Notes under the pieces: generated by a model
What the model was told of the DNA's origin: nothing
Seen by the model: the letters and a program-made list of their open reading frames with translations, nothing else
Databases searched by the model: none
Program-made: the position numbers and the translations under genes
NCBI GenBank assembly: GCA_036971715.1
Contig: JAVHJL010000005.1
Location: forward strand, 3,286,001 to 3,350,000
Source of the DNA: Arthrobotrys musiformis
Taxonomy: Eukaryota; Ascomycota; Orbiliomycetes; Orbiliales; Orbiliaceae
DNA length: 64,000 nucleotides
Direction of reading: 5' to 3'
Shown here: in pieces, positions 10,459 through 21,671 of the stretch
How positions within the stretch are numbered: position 1 is the first letter of the stretch
How the letters are laid out: every line of letters starts with the position of its first letter

Positions 10459-13400
10459 GATTTTATGGGAAGTAAAAAAAGATAATGATCTTTTTATTTA
10501 TTTATTTATTGTACCAGAGTCCCCTTTTTGATTGATTAATTAATTAATTTGGTCCTAAAGGCCTTCTGTTCTTTGTTGAGGAACAAGCTGGAGCTCTCCG
10601 TCCGATACAGGGCGGCTTGTGTCAGATATGCATCTGTTGGGTAAGCGGACGGAACGCTAGTTGATGCCCAATTCGGAGGATGTGATAGTGTTTCCTCGGG
10701 TGCTGATAGTCGGAATCAATAGATATAGATATCTCGCCTTACAATAAAACCTCGAAAGGCTAGAAAATCAAAAACGGATCGTAAAATATTTAAAGCAAGA
10801 GTAACATGCACTCAAAAGGTTTTAAATCCAAAAGTAAAAAGATAAGATCGATTTTTTTTTTTTCAGATACGTCGGAAATTAAAAAAGTGGATATCGACTT
10901 GCACAACTGGCTGAAGTACCCTCGAACGTAAGGTCGGTACGGAGTACGTTATCGGAAAAAACCGCGGCTGGGCTTCGTGCATCTGATACACGAGCACAAG
11001 CTTAAAACGTTTAAATCCAGCGGTTTTTTGGGAACTCGGGCCTCGCATTGGCACCCCCACATTAGTCAGATTCTCGCCTTTTGCAGGCGAACAAAAAAAA
11101 GGTTATTCAGCTCAGCTTGAACGATGATATCGGCACGTCATCTGTTGATATTCTGGATTACTTCGATCCTATGACTACATCCGGTACTCATATGTAGGTA
11201 TTGAAGACATCTTCAAACACCCCTGCTACAAAAGTCAAGCCTGCATGAGAAAAAAAAAAACGCTCTGGCATGAGGACGAAAAGCATGTGGCAACAGAATA
11301 CTATTATTGGCGTGCTTGACCTGGCCTGGTCTGCAGCTCGCGCACTTGGAAGGGAGGGTTTTGACATGTGAAAGTGGCAGGGGTCGGAAACGACTTCGCA
11401 AATTTGGAGAGTGTTGGAAATTTGGGGCAACGCGGTTTTGGGTGGCGTTGAGGGCGGTGTGGCGAGTGACCACATACCTTGATATTGATAGCAGGGTATA
11501 GTAATATTGTCGCCGACGTATCTTATAAGCTTAAACAAATTATAAAAAAAAAAGAGAAACAGGCTGCGAAAATTATTAATGCTGTAGCAGATTTATACAA
11601 GGGGAATTTAACTGAAATGTTAAAGTAAATTAGGTGTATGTACGTCTAAATACCGGACCGGTCCTGGAGCATATCTTCTCGCCTTTGGTGCTACCTCGTG
11701 ACTAGAGATAGTTCTATCTTATCCCAAGGGTAGCCTAGCTAGGTGGACTAGGGGTAAAAGAGTGTAATTTCCTACAAGTAGATATGGGATCATAGCGATT
11801 CCCAGAGCTAGCACTATAGTACTATATATTTACTCGACTCCGGAGTTGCAGAGCCGCATCACCCTACATTGCGGAGCAGTACGACTAGCTAGCTAGTTGT
11901 GAGGCTGTCGCTTAAATAATCCTAAGCTACTAGGGAAAAGCGGCACTAGTATGTATATCATCTTGCGCTTGCTAGATGTCGCTTTGTATATTAATTATAT
12001 CATAAAGAACCGCAGGTTTCCTTGGCCAATTGGCTGCAGTATCGCCCGCGATCACTCAATAGGGATTTATTCGATGTACATGTTAAAAGCCTTGCCAAAC
12101 GCTCTAGCGAACCCCTCAATAAACCATCTGTAACATTTACTAAGCATTTAGGCGAGTTTTGAATTTAGGGAGATCTTCCTAAGCTCGAATGATGGCGGAT
12201 TTTCTTTCCATCAGTTTATTCGAAGGCTACAAAGGTTCCAAGGCCTCCTAGGCTTTCGCCCTGTACATAGCCATGCTGAAACTTGTGAAGCCAAGACGGC
12301 GGCTAGGCCCACCTTTCTTCTCATGTACGCCATCGATCATGTCTGCGCATCTATTCATATCCGCATAGCCTCTAACGTAGCTAACTGGAAAAAACCAACT
12401 TTCATAGTTCGATCCATTGGGTTTGTTTCGAACTTAGCCAAGCCTTAATTAATATTGCTATCATTCACACTTGTTTGAGTGGCACCATTAAACTAGGAGG
12501 AATCGCAAGCTCTCATATACCGAATTTGCTGTTTTTTGGGCACAGTCGGTTTCATAACATGCTAACACTATAACAATTGATTAACTAGGGGATTTATGCT
12601 GGCATATGCCATTGTGTCAGGCTAACAACTTATGCGTTTCAGGTGAGTGTTATCACAACAACGTTCCTGCGTTTATGTAGTTTAACGTTTGGTAAGACAG
12701 GTATCTGGAGGCTAAATGAGCTTTGGGGGAAAGAGCTCCAGCGATTTTTTCTTTTCTTTGACATCTTTGGGCTAGCGCTACGGACAGACGATATGCTCGG
12801 GCGACGCTTAAGAGGTCAATAAGTGCTGTTTATGCCAAGTTGCAACATAGCACTAACTATTAGCATTCCACAACTAGAGACTCAAGCCCAATTTTCCTTC
12901 GACCGACCGTCATTCTACAGATTTAATTAATTTTTTGATCATTAAGGTCTTGCGCTTGCTATCGTAATAGATAATTGTTTGTAGGTACGTGTGCGTTCTC
13001 ATCTTGCTCGTCTTAGCTAAGGGTCTAGAACTAGAAGCTGTATTCCCCCATAACCTGAGCCCTTAGAGCGTGCCTTTTTGTATGTCCACACTGCCACTAT
13101 CTAACTTAAGGATTATAACTCTAATTCGTAGGGGCCATCCCGCCTAGGCCTTCCAACGGTTTGAATCCGGATATCCAAGGGGAGGAGAAACGAGTCACCT
13201 TGTTCCTACCAAGCACAACTATACTACTGTTCCTCTAAAAGCTGGTCTTTGATATATCGATAGTTGATTTTTGACAATAGCTGTACCTTCGCTGTGTTCT
13301 CGACCCACTGTTGCACAACTATTTCGTTCTATAAGCCTTCAAACACTACCTGCATATACTGCGCCATTTGAATGAGAATTTTGAGTGAAACGATAGAGGT

Positions 13401-14281
13401 TTGGAGTAACTAAAGCCCCTAGGGCACAGCCCGGAGTATTCTACCTCCAAGTATTCTAGAAGAAAATCTAGGATCCAGGAGTATGGTAACACAAGCTTAC
13501 AATCTAAGAGCTCTTCGAAGCCACAAGCCGAGCTGTCTAGGCTCAAGCTGGCTATTTCGGTCGCAACAGACAACACGGAAAATGCAACACCAACCCTTCA
13601 TTGCCGCAAACTCGACTATGCAATGTTGACGCTGGTTGTATGAGGCGATGCTTGGACTGTCGCTCCGTATCATCTTAACACAACTGTGGCATCTAGATAT
13701 TCCCGCCGATGCTTCGTTTTTGTTTTCTACCCCTTCTGCGTAGCCGTGCCGCATTAATAGATGCGCATCTCCATTTCCGACTCCCACTAACAGTGTTTCG
13801 CTATAGGTTTTATACTCTCGTTGGATCATGGAGGTTGATAATACTACGGTCCGTTTCCAAATGAGATTGCAATTGTAACATAAGTAAGTTTAGAGGAAGG
13901 GGAAAAATTTAGGTACCGCATATTGGGCTGTACAGAAACTACAACGGGAGCTAAGGATCCCCACTACCCGTTCGATTCTATGCGGGACAAGTGTACATAA
14001 GAACCCGTCATCCTAACCATTTCTTGTCCATCAACCACTGCCCAGACTCTTCCTTCATGCAAGGAAGATCTTAGATTAGCTTATAGAATTCTCATTGTTC
14101 TGGATAATATTCAAGTCCCTCGTTTCCCCCCCTTATTTGATGATACATTTGCTCTGGGAGCATCTGTGATCTAGTTCAAACCCCTATATTTCCTTAAATA
14201 TTTGTTCTCTTTGATCTCAGTCTTTGAACCCCAGGTAGCGAGAAGCCCTTTGGGCAGAAGGTTACTGCTTATTGGGTCAAA
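10459..14281. other. Gene-poor region with probable RIP-degraded mobile-element relic
   Basis: 3.8 kb without an intact gene. From about 11,640 to 12,800 the sequence is dense in CTAG, TAG and CTA (for example repeated GCTAGCTAG near 11,890). About 13,000-13,830 minus shows broken coding: open frames of 76 and 110 codons, and downstream a conceptual frame with MAQYMQVVFEGL followed by TAG, NEIVVQQWVENTAKV, and a second TAG after LLEEQ. Stops where CAG is expected match the CpA-to-TpA change of repeat-induced point mutation (RIP). The element class could not be identified. The last 200 bases are the promoter and 5' UTR of the LysM protein gene. Confidence 0.45.
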
Positions 14282-17200
14282 ATGCGCAGTGCTACCCTTT
14301 TCCTTGGGCTTCAATGCCTCCTAGCCGGGTTCGCCTTGGCTACCAATGAAATCAAGAAGTGCGCACCAGAAGATAAAACTGAACGGCTGGCATCAGCATG
14401 TTCTAAGAAATTCCAAGACGACTATGATATGTTCACAACATGCGTGGTGATTTGTTCACGTAACGACCCCGCGAAACCTTACACTCCCGGGAGCAGAGAA
14501 AACTCCTACGGCGCAGATGAGGATAAGGGTTACAAACACCTCTCGGTTGACACGTATAACGAGTTGGTCAAAGACTGTGGAAGTCATGAGGCGGTTGCTA
14601 AGGAATTCCAAAACACTTGCGGGTGTTATGCGGACTCTTGGTATTCGAATATGACTTCTGTTTGCACTATTAACCTGGGGAGGCCGAATTTGAGCACCGG
14701 GTCTGTTACGGTTACTTCTAGTGGAGCTGATACTACTCAAGACGCTGAGCCGACTTCGACTACTGCGGATGCAGAAGATGATACTGAGACTCCGGAGACC
14801 ACGACTGCGGATGAGACAAAGACCACCACCAGCGCAGCCTCCAGCCATCACTCGGCTTCGGCTACGTCTTCTGCAATGGAAGAGGAAGAAACTGAGACTT
14901 CGACCAGCGCAGCCTATGGTCACAAATCGACTTCGGTTACGTCTTCCGCAATGGATGAAGAAGAAACCAAGACTGCCACTAGCTCTGCCTATGGCCACAA
15001 GACAACCTCTGAATCAGAGGAAGAAACTGAGACTTCAACCAGTGCAGCCTACGGCCACAAATCAACTTCGGTCAAATCATCCGAGTCGGAGGAAGAAACC
15101 GAGACTCCAGAGCCAACTACTTCCACCATGACGACGCACAAAACTTACAAGACTACTACGTCCATGGACGATGAACCAACCATGACCGATGATGTTGAGA
15201 CCCCGATGTCTACCACTACCAAGAAGAGCTACTACGAGGAGACTTCTACTGATGATTCCCCGATGCCATCTACTACCTCGATGGCATCTACTAGAGGCCG
15301 AGGGTATTCTGATGATGACGAAGAAGAAACTTCCACCACTTCTATGGCGAAGGAGAGCACCCATAAAACCTCCTCAACCAAGAAGCCTATAACAACTAGC
15401 ACCATGGATGATGAGTCTGAATACCTCACAGAAGGTCAGGAGACTGCAACCGACATGGAAGAAATGAGCACCACTAGTCATAAGCCCACAACTACCATGA
15501 AAACTACTTCTGCACATACAACTGCTAAGACTTATGGTCAAGTCGAGGAAACCTCGAGCGAAGAATACGCCACGCCTTCTCATACTAAAATTCCGTACGG
15601 CTCCAAGGAGAGTTCTAGTGAATATGAGGCCACCGTTACTATAAAGATCACTAGCACTAGTACTGCAAGGCGCGGATACAACGCAGAGACATCTTCCGAG
15701 GAGGATATGCCAGAGTACACTACCATGCCCAAGCATTATAACACTACTACTGCAAAGCATAACTCCCATGAATATGATGAAGAGTCTACAACACCCGCCC
15801 AACGTGGATATACCACCCCATCCGGCTACGATGATGAGGAAACTTCGACTACTAGCTCGAAGAAGACCATGACCACTCAGAAGTCATCTACCAAGACGCC
15901 AATGGCGTACACTACTATGGAGGAGTCTTCCGATACACCTATGGAGTATACCAAGACTGCCATGCCCTATCAAAGTATGACTACGACTTCCAAGGAGCAT
16001 AAAACTACACATCCATCCACTACAGAATACCAGGCTCCCGGCTACTCGTCAGCTCCTAGCAAGACGGTTTGGACTATGGACGAATGTGTTCAACCGACAG
16101 GCGTCTCAGAGAGCTATGGTGATGGCACCTTATCGGCTAACTATGGATGCCTGGCCACTCTTAGTGGTCGCAGCAGGGACGTGCTTTGCTTGGCTGCTAC
16201 TGATGCAGCAAAGAGGGATGGCAAGTGGGGCCAACTTGACAAGGTATCCCTCGATGCATATAAGGAAGCGTATGACATGTGTGGCGAAAAGCTGGCGTGG
16301 ACCCTTAAGACTACTTGTAACTGTGTCGACCCTGACTACACCGGCCCTGTTCCAACTGATAAGCCGAGCAACTTGGTGCCTGAGACCCTTCCACCGGTGT
16401 GTACCGTTGAACCATGCACAAAGGCGAATGAAGAATGGCCAGAAAACTGTGTCAAGTCCGCTAGCAAATGGGAGCCGAGCCACCAAGAGTATATGTGTGG
16501 CCTCCTTTGCAATAAGGGAGAAGGCGGTGCTGGTTTGAACACCACAGAGGTCAGTTACTACTGGAAAATCCATGACCAGTGCGGTTCGCATCAGTCACTC
16601 GTAACCGCTTTGATCGAAAGCTGCGGTTGCCCTCTGAAGAACTCCTTGGGCGAAGGTAAGACTTGTGTCTACCCACGCACAGGTCCACCAGAGAGGAGAC
16701 GCCCCATTCATTCCGAACGTAGCACTGTACACACCACTTCTCAAGTTCATACTGCCCCTCCTTCCTACACCGCTCCACAGGCTTACACTACCCCTGAGGC
16801 TTACGCCCCACCCCCGGCCTATACTACTTCCCAGTCTTCCAAGTCTTCCACTACCTCAGCTAAACCCCCTGCTAAAACTTACGTCGTGGAAGACTGCCCT
16901 CACGATTCCCCAGGCAAGTGGCCAACAGGAACCTGTCTTGACGATGTCTTCAGCAACCAGGATGGTATGAACATCGCCCACGAGGTTTGTAACAACCAGT
17001 GCGCCGATTTCCCCCATCCCGAATGGCCAGGAGCACAACAGGGTGCGTATGAAAAGGCTATCGCAAAGTGCAAGTCCCCCATGGAGATTAGTAAGGCACT
17101 GGCGAAGGGCTGTGGCTGCTTGAACGACGGTTGGGTCAATAGATGCCGGCCGCGGTGCGAACCACCACCTGGGTACTCTACCACCATGATGATGCCAAAG

Positions 17201-17917
17201 ACCACAGCCATGCCCATGACAACTTCTTCCATGAAGGATACAACTATGACTTCTTCGTGGGTTACCACAACTGTCGTTACTCAGCCGTGTGAAGGGTGTG
17301 CGGTGACTACTATCACAACCGTAGTACCATGCTCCTCTTCGAAGACTTCTACAACCCCGACACCAGTTATTAGCACCACCTCATCCTCACCTTGGACAAC
17401 GATAACCTATACCACCACCAAGTGCGGAGGTTGTCCAGAAACCACAGTGGTAACCACAGTTCCGTGCCCAGTGACTCTGAGCAAGGTTAAGATCGAGCCC
17501 GGAAACGCCGCCACCTGCACCACTAAGAACGATATCCCACAGTGCACCATCCCCCCAGGTAAACTCGAAGGCAAGGCTTACAACTCCAACTGCAACCAAT
17601 GGTACCTTATCAAAGAAGGTGATACCTGCCAAGCAGTTGCGAATAGCATTCCAGTCGACATGGACAGCCTCAAGATGTGGAACGGCCTACAGGCGAACGA
17701 TAACTGTACGTGCACTGCCGGCCGCTGGCTCTGCGTTGGCTTGCTCGAAGGGAAGGATAAGCATGAATCCATCAGATATGCTAAGGGAGTTCCAACTTAC
17801 TCGGATTATGGACCGGAGGTTACTGATTATGATAACCTCCCCAAGCCATCCCCACGTCCATACCTGGCTGAGCCCGTTCCAGCAATACCGGAGACCACCG
17901 TCCCCGCATATCGTTAA
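14282..17917 (+). CDS. Large secreted mucin-like protein with four Cys-rich modules and a LysM-like domain
   Basis: Intronless, 1211 aa, ATG at 14282 after AT-rich leader. Residues 1-20 form a signal peptide. A Cys-rich module (about 14348-14672) is followed by roughly 450 residues of Ser/Thr/Glu-rich, probably O-glycosylated spacer with imperfect repeats around TSTSAAYGHKSTS. Three more modules follow (about 16081-16350, 16405-16670, 16888-17150); each ends in a Y..-CG..-about ten residues-C.C pattern (DCGSHEAV..TCGC, MCGEK..TCNC, QCGSHQSL..SCGC, KCKSP..GCGC). Then come two CxGC-TTVVTTVPC repeats typical of fungal wall proteins, and a LysM-like domain (about 17540-17755) with WYLIKEGDTCQAVA and MWNGLQANDNC. 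No GPI signal seen; the end is Pro-rich. Likely a secreted or wall-associated adhesin or chitin-binding protein; the Cys module is not one I recognise. Confidence 0.85.
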   Translation: MRSATLFLGLQCLLAGFALATNEIKKCAPEDKTERLASACSKKFQDDYDMFTTCVVICSRNDPAKPYTPGSRENSYGADEDKGYKHLSVDTYNELVKDCGSHEAVAKEFQNTCGCYADSWYSNMTSVCTINLGRPNLSTGSVTVTSSGADTTQDAEPTSTTADAEDDTETPETTTADETKTTTSAASSHHSASATSSAMEEEETETSTSAAYGHKSTSVTSSAMDEEETKTATSSAYGHKTTSESEEETETSTSAAYGHKSTSVKSSESEEETETPEPTTSTMTTHKTYKTTTSMDDEPTMTDDVETPMSTTTKKSYYEETSTDDSPMPSTTSMASTRGRGYSDDDEEETSTTSMAKESTHKTSSTKKPITTSTMDDESEYLTEGQETATDMEEMSTTSHKPTTTMKTTSAHTTAKTYGQVEETSSEEYATPSHTKIPYGSKESSSEYEATVTIKITSTSTARRGYNAETSSEEDMPEYTTMPKHYNTTTAKHNSHEYDEESTTPAQRGYTTPSGYDDEETSTTSSKKTMTTQKSSTKTPMAYTTMEESSDTPMEYTKTAMPYQSMTTTSKEHKTTHPSTTEYQAPGYSSAPSKTVWTMDECVQPTGVSESYGDGTLSANYGCLATLSGRSRDVLCLAATDAAKRDGKWGQLDKVSLDAYKEAYDMCGEKLAWTLKTTCNCVDPDYTGPVPTDKPSNLVPETLPPVCTVEPCTKANEEWPENCVKSASKWEPSHQEYMCGLLCNKGEGGAGLNTTEVSYYWKIHDQCGSHQSLVTALIESCGCPLKNSLGEGKTCVYPRTGPPERRRPIHSERSTVHTTSQVHTAPPSYTAPQAYTTPEAYAPPPAYTTSQSSKSSTTSAKPPAKTYVVEDCPHDSPGKWPTGTCLDDVFSNQDGMNIAHEVCNNQCADFPHPEWPGAQQGAYEKAIAKCKSPMEISKALAKGCGCLNDGWVNRCRPRCEPPPGYSTTMMMPKTTAMPMTTSSMKDTTMTSSWVTTTVVTQPCEGCAVTTITTVVPCSSSKTSTTPTPVISTTSSSPWTTITYTTTKCGGCPETTVVTTVPCPVTLSKVKIEPGNAATCTTKNDIPQCTIPPGKLEGKAYNSNCNQWYLIKEGDTCQAVANSIPVDMDSLKMWNGLQANDNCTCTAGRWLCVGLLEGKDKHESIRYAKGVPTYSDYGPEVTDYDNLPKPSPRPYLAEPVPAIPETTVPAYR

Positions 17918-18638
17918 AAAGTTAACATCCCGCATTTTTTGTTCGAGAAGGATTGAAAGTAATATAGTAGATGGAGTAAAGGCGGGTTCGAAGTTATATC
18001 CTGTTTATAAATCAACGTTTTTTGTTATTATATACCTGTTGTATCGAGAGTCATGTAAAGATTTATCATTTGACAGATTTGTATTAACGTATTTATAGAA
18101 ATTGATTTCATTTTTCATAAAGGTTCTCCTCTTAATTCCATTCATAGATCGGTATTGAAGGTTTATTAGGTCTTATTCTTTAGGACCTTTAAATACGAAT
18201 GTCAATTTTGAACTTCAATATTGCCCCTACGAGACTGGTTCGTGGCATCCAACGTTGGATTTTGGGACACTCAACACAGGCTGGTACTTCAAGCGGGACC
18301 TCTGAAGCTTTAATTATAAGCCAACAACTAATTGAGCTTCAATACAATCACAATTCGGAACATAGAATTCTAGAACGGTCCCGAGCCTTTGGGAGAATAC
18401 TGGGAATTCCAGACTCTGAGATAGAAGGTTAAAGTCCCCGCAGCCACATCTGGACATATATGTCCATTCAACATTGTAAACCTTTCCCAAAACCCAAACC
18501 TTCCCGATTTAGCTAGCCAGACCCATTGCATCGCTCGAGGGTTTGAAGCCTCGGCAACTGCCAAATCCGTCAGCGCACACGATGAAAGTTTGCGAACAGT
18601 TTTATCAAAGTCTTTCAGAGGTCTCCTTCCATCAAATT
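17918..18638. other. Intergenic before the tRNA pair
   Basis: 3' UTR of the LysM protein gene, then AT-rich sequence. One ATG-initiated frame of 77 codons (18199-18432) ends in an acidic stretch and could encode a small protein, but nothing beyond length supports it. Confidence 0.4.
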
Positions 18639-18724
18639 GGGGATATAGCTCAGTTGGTAGAGCGCTTCCTTAGCGTGATCATACAATATGGATGAGGTCC
18701 CGGGTTCAATTCCCTGTGTCTCCA
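18639..18724 (+). tRNA. tRNA-Ala (anticodon AGC) with a 13-nt intron
   Basis: The acceptor stem GGGGATA pairs with TGTCTCC (two G-U pairs) with discriminator A at 18724. The D-arm is AGCTCAGTTGGTAGAGC and the T-arm CCGGG-TTCAATT-CCCTG. The anticodon loop is TTAGC-G, anticodon at 18672-18674, interrupted after position 37 by an intron at 18676-18688. The anticodon stem (CTTCC/GGATG) has one T-T mismatch and the T-stem one C-T mismatch, so function is likely but not certain. Confidence 0.75.
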
Positions 18725-19490
18725 GAACTTCAAGAGTTTCTTTTTGCTCTTTTTGCCGTTCCCTCTTGATTTTTTGTGGGATTGAGGGAATGGTTTTGGA
18801 GGGGAGCTCGAGGGGAGCTTGGTGGGGTGGATTTTAGCCTCCAAGTTTTTTTTTCTTTTCTTGTCAAAAATTTTCCGGCGAGTAGGTGTCACGAGAGCTT
18901 GTATAGGAATATCTTTTCTACGTATTTAATATTTGAGATGTTGAAGAGCGATGAGAGGGATCCCTCGAGAGTAGACATCCGGCGCAAAGCCGTATATATA
19001 TATAATAAAGACTACACTCATATTTGCATATTTGGTGTTAGACTGTCCCTGTAGATATCGTCGTAACTCTGCATTTCTAGAATCATATGCATAGCAATAT
19101 TGAAATTCGAGCTTTCAGAGGAGTCATTGATCTCATCCATACATGACATCTTGTGCCTTTTTGTAGTGGCCCAGGTGCAGGTCCAAAGCTGCTAAGCTTC
19201 ATGGAAAATTCTATCATTTTTATGCGTTGATGTGTTGCCCTTCTACTACTACCATTGTGTAGACGTAGTTACGTAGTGGATGAGTCTGTTGGTAAGGGAG
19301 GCTACGAGGAGCTCGGATAAGAGTTTATGATTATTTGAAATGAAGGTTGGCGGTCGCCATGCTCGGGATCCAGACCCTTCCAATTACACACATTTCGTCT
19401 CAAGAACGAGGATAGTCTCCAGGCCTCTCTTGTTGAGAGGATTTGCACAAAGTCTCATAAGGAGCAATCTGGCGTCCAAAGCCTCGATCA
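18725..19490. other. Intergenic between the two tRNA genes
   Basis: No gene supported. Starts with the T-run following the tRNA-Ala, consistent with Pol III termination. The rest is mixed-composition sequence with no recognisable repeat. Confidence 0.5.
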
Positions 19491-19600
19491 GGCATCTTGT
19501 CCGAGTGGTTATGGAGTTGGTTTTAAGTTATGTTTGTCTAGCAAACTTAAATCACACCAATGCTCGAAAGAGCGCGCGCGTTCGAACCGCGCAGATGTCA
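19491..19600 (+). tRNA. tRNA-Leu (anticodon UAA) with a 27-nt intron
   Basis: The acceptor GGCATCT pairs with AGATGTC (one G-U), discriminator A at 19600. The D-arm is the Leu type (TCCGAGTGGTTATGGA). The anticodon stem TTGGT/ACCAA is perfect; anticodon TAA is at 19524-19526, with an intron at 19528-19554 directly after position 37. A long variable arm (CTCGAAAGAG) and perfect T-stem GCGCG-TTCGAAC-CGCGC confirm a class II Leu tRNA. A T-run about 17 bases downstream fits a Pol III terminator. Confidence 0.9.
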
Positions 19601-19811
19601 ATATCATTTTTTGCAATTTTTTTTTTTGGTTCTGCGATTCATATACATCTGAGATGCGCATCGGTGCTCGAGTACTCGAGTGCATATATTCAACTAAGCC
19701 CCGACAATAGCTGCCCCAAGCCTATTACATAAAAATGTTATCGCGCCTTGTACCCTGACCAAGTATTGCATACCTAGCTAGATATCTAGGCCATCAAGTA
19801 TTTCAGTGGTA

Positions 19812-21671
19812 TTATATATCTCTTGACTTTCTATTGTCTCCTTTTCTACTTCGTTCGAAAAAACCTAGCATGAAATTATGTGCATCTTGACCCGCATTTG
19901 CCTGCGTTTGCTCCCCTCCTCCTCCTTGTTCTTCATCTTGAAGTTCTATTGGCTTCGGTGGAATTGGATTAGGACGAAAGGCTTTGCGTAGTTCTTCGTC
20001 TTCGACAAGATATAGGACATCCTCTGCAGGTGGTAAAATTCGTTTCATGTTCACCGGCGCAGGTGTATGCGCATTTTGGATTATAGCCAATGGGTTCAGC
20101 CGGTTAAGGTCTCTAATCTGTTTAGGTATAGCGTCAATAGGTTGAGGACGGGGCCTGATCGGTATAACCCTGTTCTGTACCAGCTCCCGCTCAAGAGCTT
20201 GTCGCGCGAGAATAGCTTCATCTCGAAGAAGCTCTTGTTGGCGGAGTAGTATCATCTCCTCGAAGGAAGGAGTCCATGGTGGGTTTCGGTTTGTGTATAG
20301 ACTGGGTCCAGGGACGCGGTTATTGTAGAAGGGGTTAGAGTTCTGCACCAAGGATGCCAGAAGGTTTCTTCGTTGGTTAAAAGTGTACAAGTTTTTCATG
20401 TATGCTGATATATCTGGAGCTTGATAGTTCAAGAAGCCAGGGTTAATATATCCCTGGCCACTCCCCAAGCCAGTATACGCAGTACCGCGGCTAGTATTTG
20501 GGGGTAAAAAGCCTGGTTGATTCTGCATTCCAAGGTTTGTTGGATCTGTGACTTCTTCTTTTGCTTCGACCTTTGCATCCTCCTGCTTGATAGTACCCCC
20601 ATCGTCATCATCCTCTCCTATCAATTGCAAGATCTTGACTTCTTCATCTCCTCTTGGAATTTGCTCTTCTACTGGAATTTGCTGTTCCCGCTGGCCCTGT
20701 TGCCCCCCTTGACTTTGCTGTCCTATGTAGCCTTGGCCCGATTGCTGCCCTTCGGATCCATAGCCTTGGACCATATAGGGCTCCATATATACCACGTTAT
20801 CTGGCTTCATATTCCGAGGAAATTGATCGTCGCTTTGCCCAAAAATGCCCTGGGCACTCTTGCGGTTGAAGTCGACTCTGCCCATTTGCCATCTCGCGTA
20901 TTGATCTGCCAGCGCTCGCTTCATGGTGGCGAGTTCCGCAGCTAGCCTCGCCGCCTCTTTCTCCCCGAGGGGCTCGGATTCTTCTTGCAGTAGCAGCGTC
21001 CCAAGCTCAAGCTTGAACCGTGACTCGAATCCCGTTTTTGAGGCGTCTCGTTGAAGAATTCCAGGCCTTTTGTCAATTATCCAAGAGTTATCCGGTGCTT
21101 GTGTATCCCACACTATATTTGTCCCTTCGGCAAAGTTATGGTCGCTTTCTTTCCGTGTTATTTTCTTGACAAAGCCATCGCCCAGTTTCTTTTCCCCCGT
21201 GAGTTCTGGCTCGATGAATGCGTTCCAGTGCCGGTCTCCGGGAATAATCTGCTTCCAGTTGGAATACACCCATTCCCCACCAAACGGGCGCAAATCGATG
21301 ATTTGAGTCTCATGCCCTGGTTGAAAGTAAATAACCAGCCTTGGTAAGAATGGTTCGCAGTTGAACCCTTTTTCTTCCCATAATCCCAGGGCTTGAATCG
21401 GATTGGCTAGGCTGGGGTGGTTCATTACCCCCACCACCCGGAGAACGCTGAGTTCCGTATCGCCCGGGTCTGGGAAGGAGTGGCATAATGGCTTTTGGTT
21501 CGTCTGGCCGCCTCTGGTGAGGAGGGAGGATTGTGCTTTGAATAGTTTGTTGTTTTCTAGGTTTCTACGGAGGTCGCTGTAACCCCAGAGGCGGTAGAAG
21601 GCGTGGCATGGTGTGAGAAGGAACCATGCGGTTAGAATACATAGGCTTCGGATATTTTGTGGTCGTTGCAT
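19812..21671 (-). CDS. Secreted Gln/Pro-rich protein of unknown function, 619 aa
   Basis: Single exon, ATG at 21671. The signal peptide (about residues 1-24, ending PCHA) leads into mature FYRLWGYSD. Residues about 55-260 look globular, with a small number of Cys (KPLCHSFP, GFNCEPFLPRLVIYF) and aromatic motifs (FGGEWVYSNWKQIIPGDRHW), closing in RPGILQRDASKTGF. A Glu-rich helix follows, then a Gln/Gly-rich low-complexity stretch, an acidic stretch and a Pro/Asn/Arg-rich tail. No known family seen. The downstream neighbour on the same strand (22132-23511) has the same layout, including a PGIL.RD motif just before the disordered tail, so they are probably distant paralogues. Secretion and the disordered tail suggest an effector-like or matrix role (inference). 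Confidence 0.75.
   Translation of the reverse strand: MQRPQNIRSLCILTAWFLLTPCHAFYRLWGYSDLRRNLENNKLFKAQSSLLTRGGQTNQKPLCHSFPDPGDTELSVLRVVGVMNHPSLANPIQALGLWEEKGFNCEPFLPRLVIYFQPGHETQIIDLRPFGGEWVYSNWKQIIPGDRHWNAFIEPELTGEKKLGDGFVKKITRKESDHNFAEGTNIVWDTQAPDNSWIIDKRPGILQRDASKTGFESRFKLELGTLLLQEESEPLGEKEAARLAAELATMKRALADQYARWQMGRVDFNRKSAQGIFGQSDDQFPRNMKPDNVVYMEPYMVQGYGSEGQQSGQGYIGQQSQGGQQGQREQQIPVEEQIPRGDEEVKILQLIGEDDDDGGTIKQEDAKVEAKEEVTDPTNLGMQNQPGFLPPNTSRGTAYTGLGSGQGYINPGFLNYQAPDISAYMKNLYTFNQRRNLLASLVQNSNPFYNNRVPGPSLYTNRNPPWTPSFEEMILLRQQELLRDEAILARQALERELVQNRVIPIRPRPQPIDAIPKQIRDLNRLNPLAIIQNAHTPAPVNMKRILPPAEDVLYLVEDEELRKAFRPNPIPPKPIELQDEEQGGGGEQTQANAGQDAHNFMLGFFERSRKGDNRKSRDI

Noticed and set aside
14456..14998. 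Minus-strand 180-codon frame in the LysM protein gene
   Set aside because: Arises from the Ser/Thr/Glu-rich codon pattern of the real plus-strand gene.
18650..18892. Minus-strand frame containing RELNPGP
   Set aside because: This motif is the usual conceptual translation of the reverse of a tRNA T-arm; it overlaps the tRNA-Ala.
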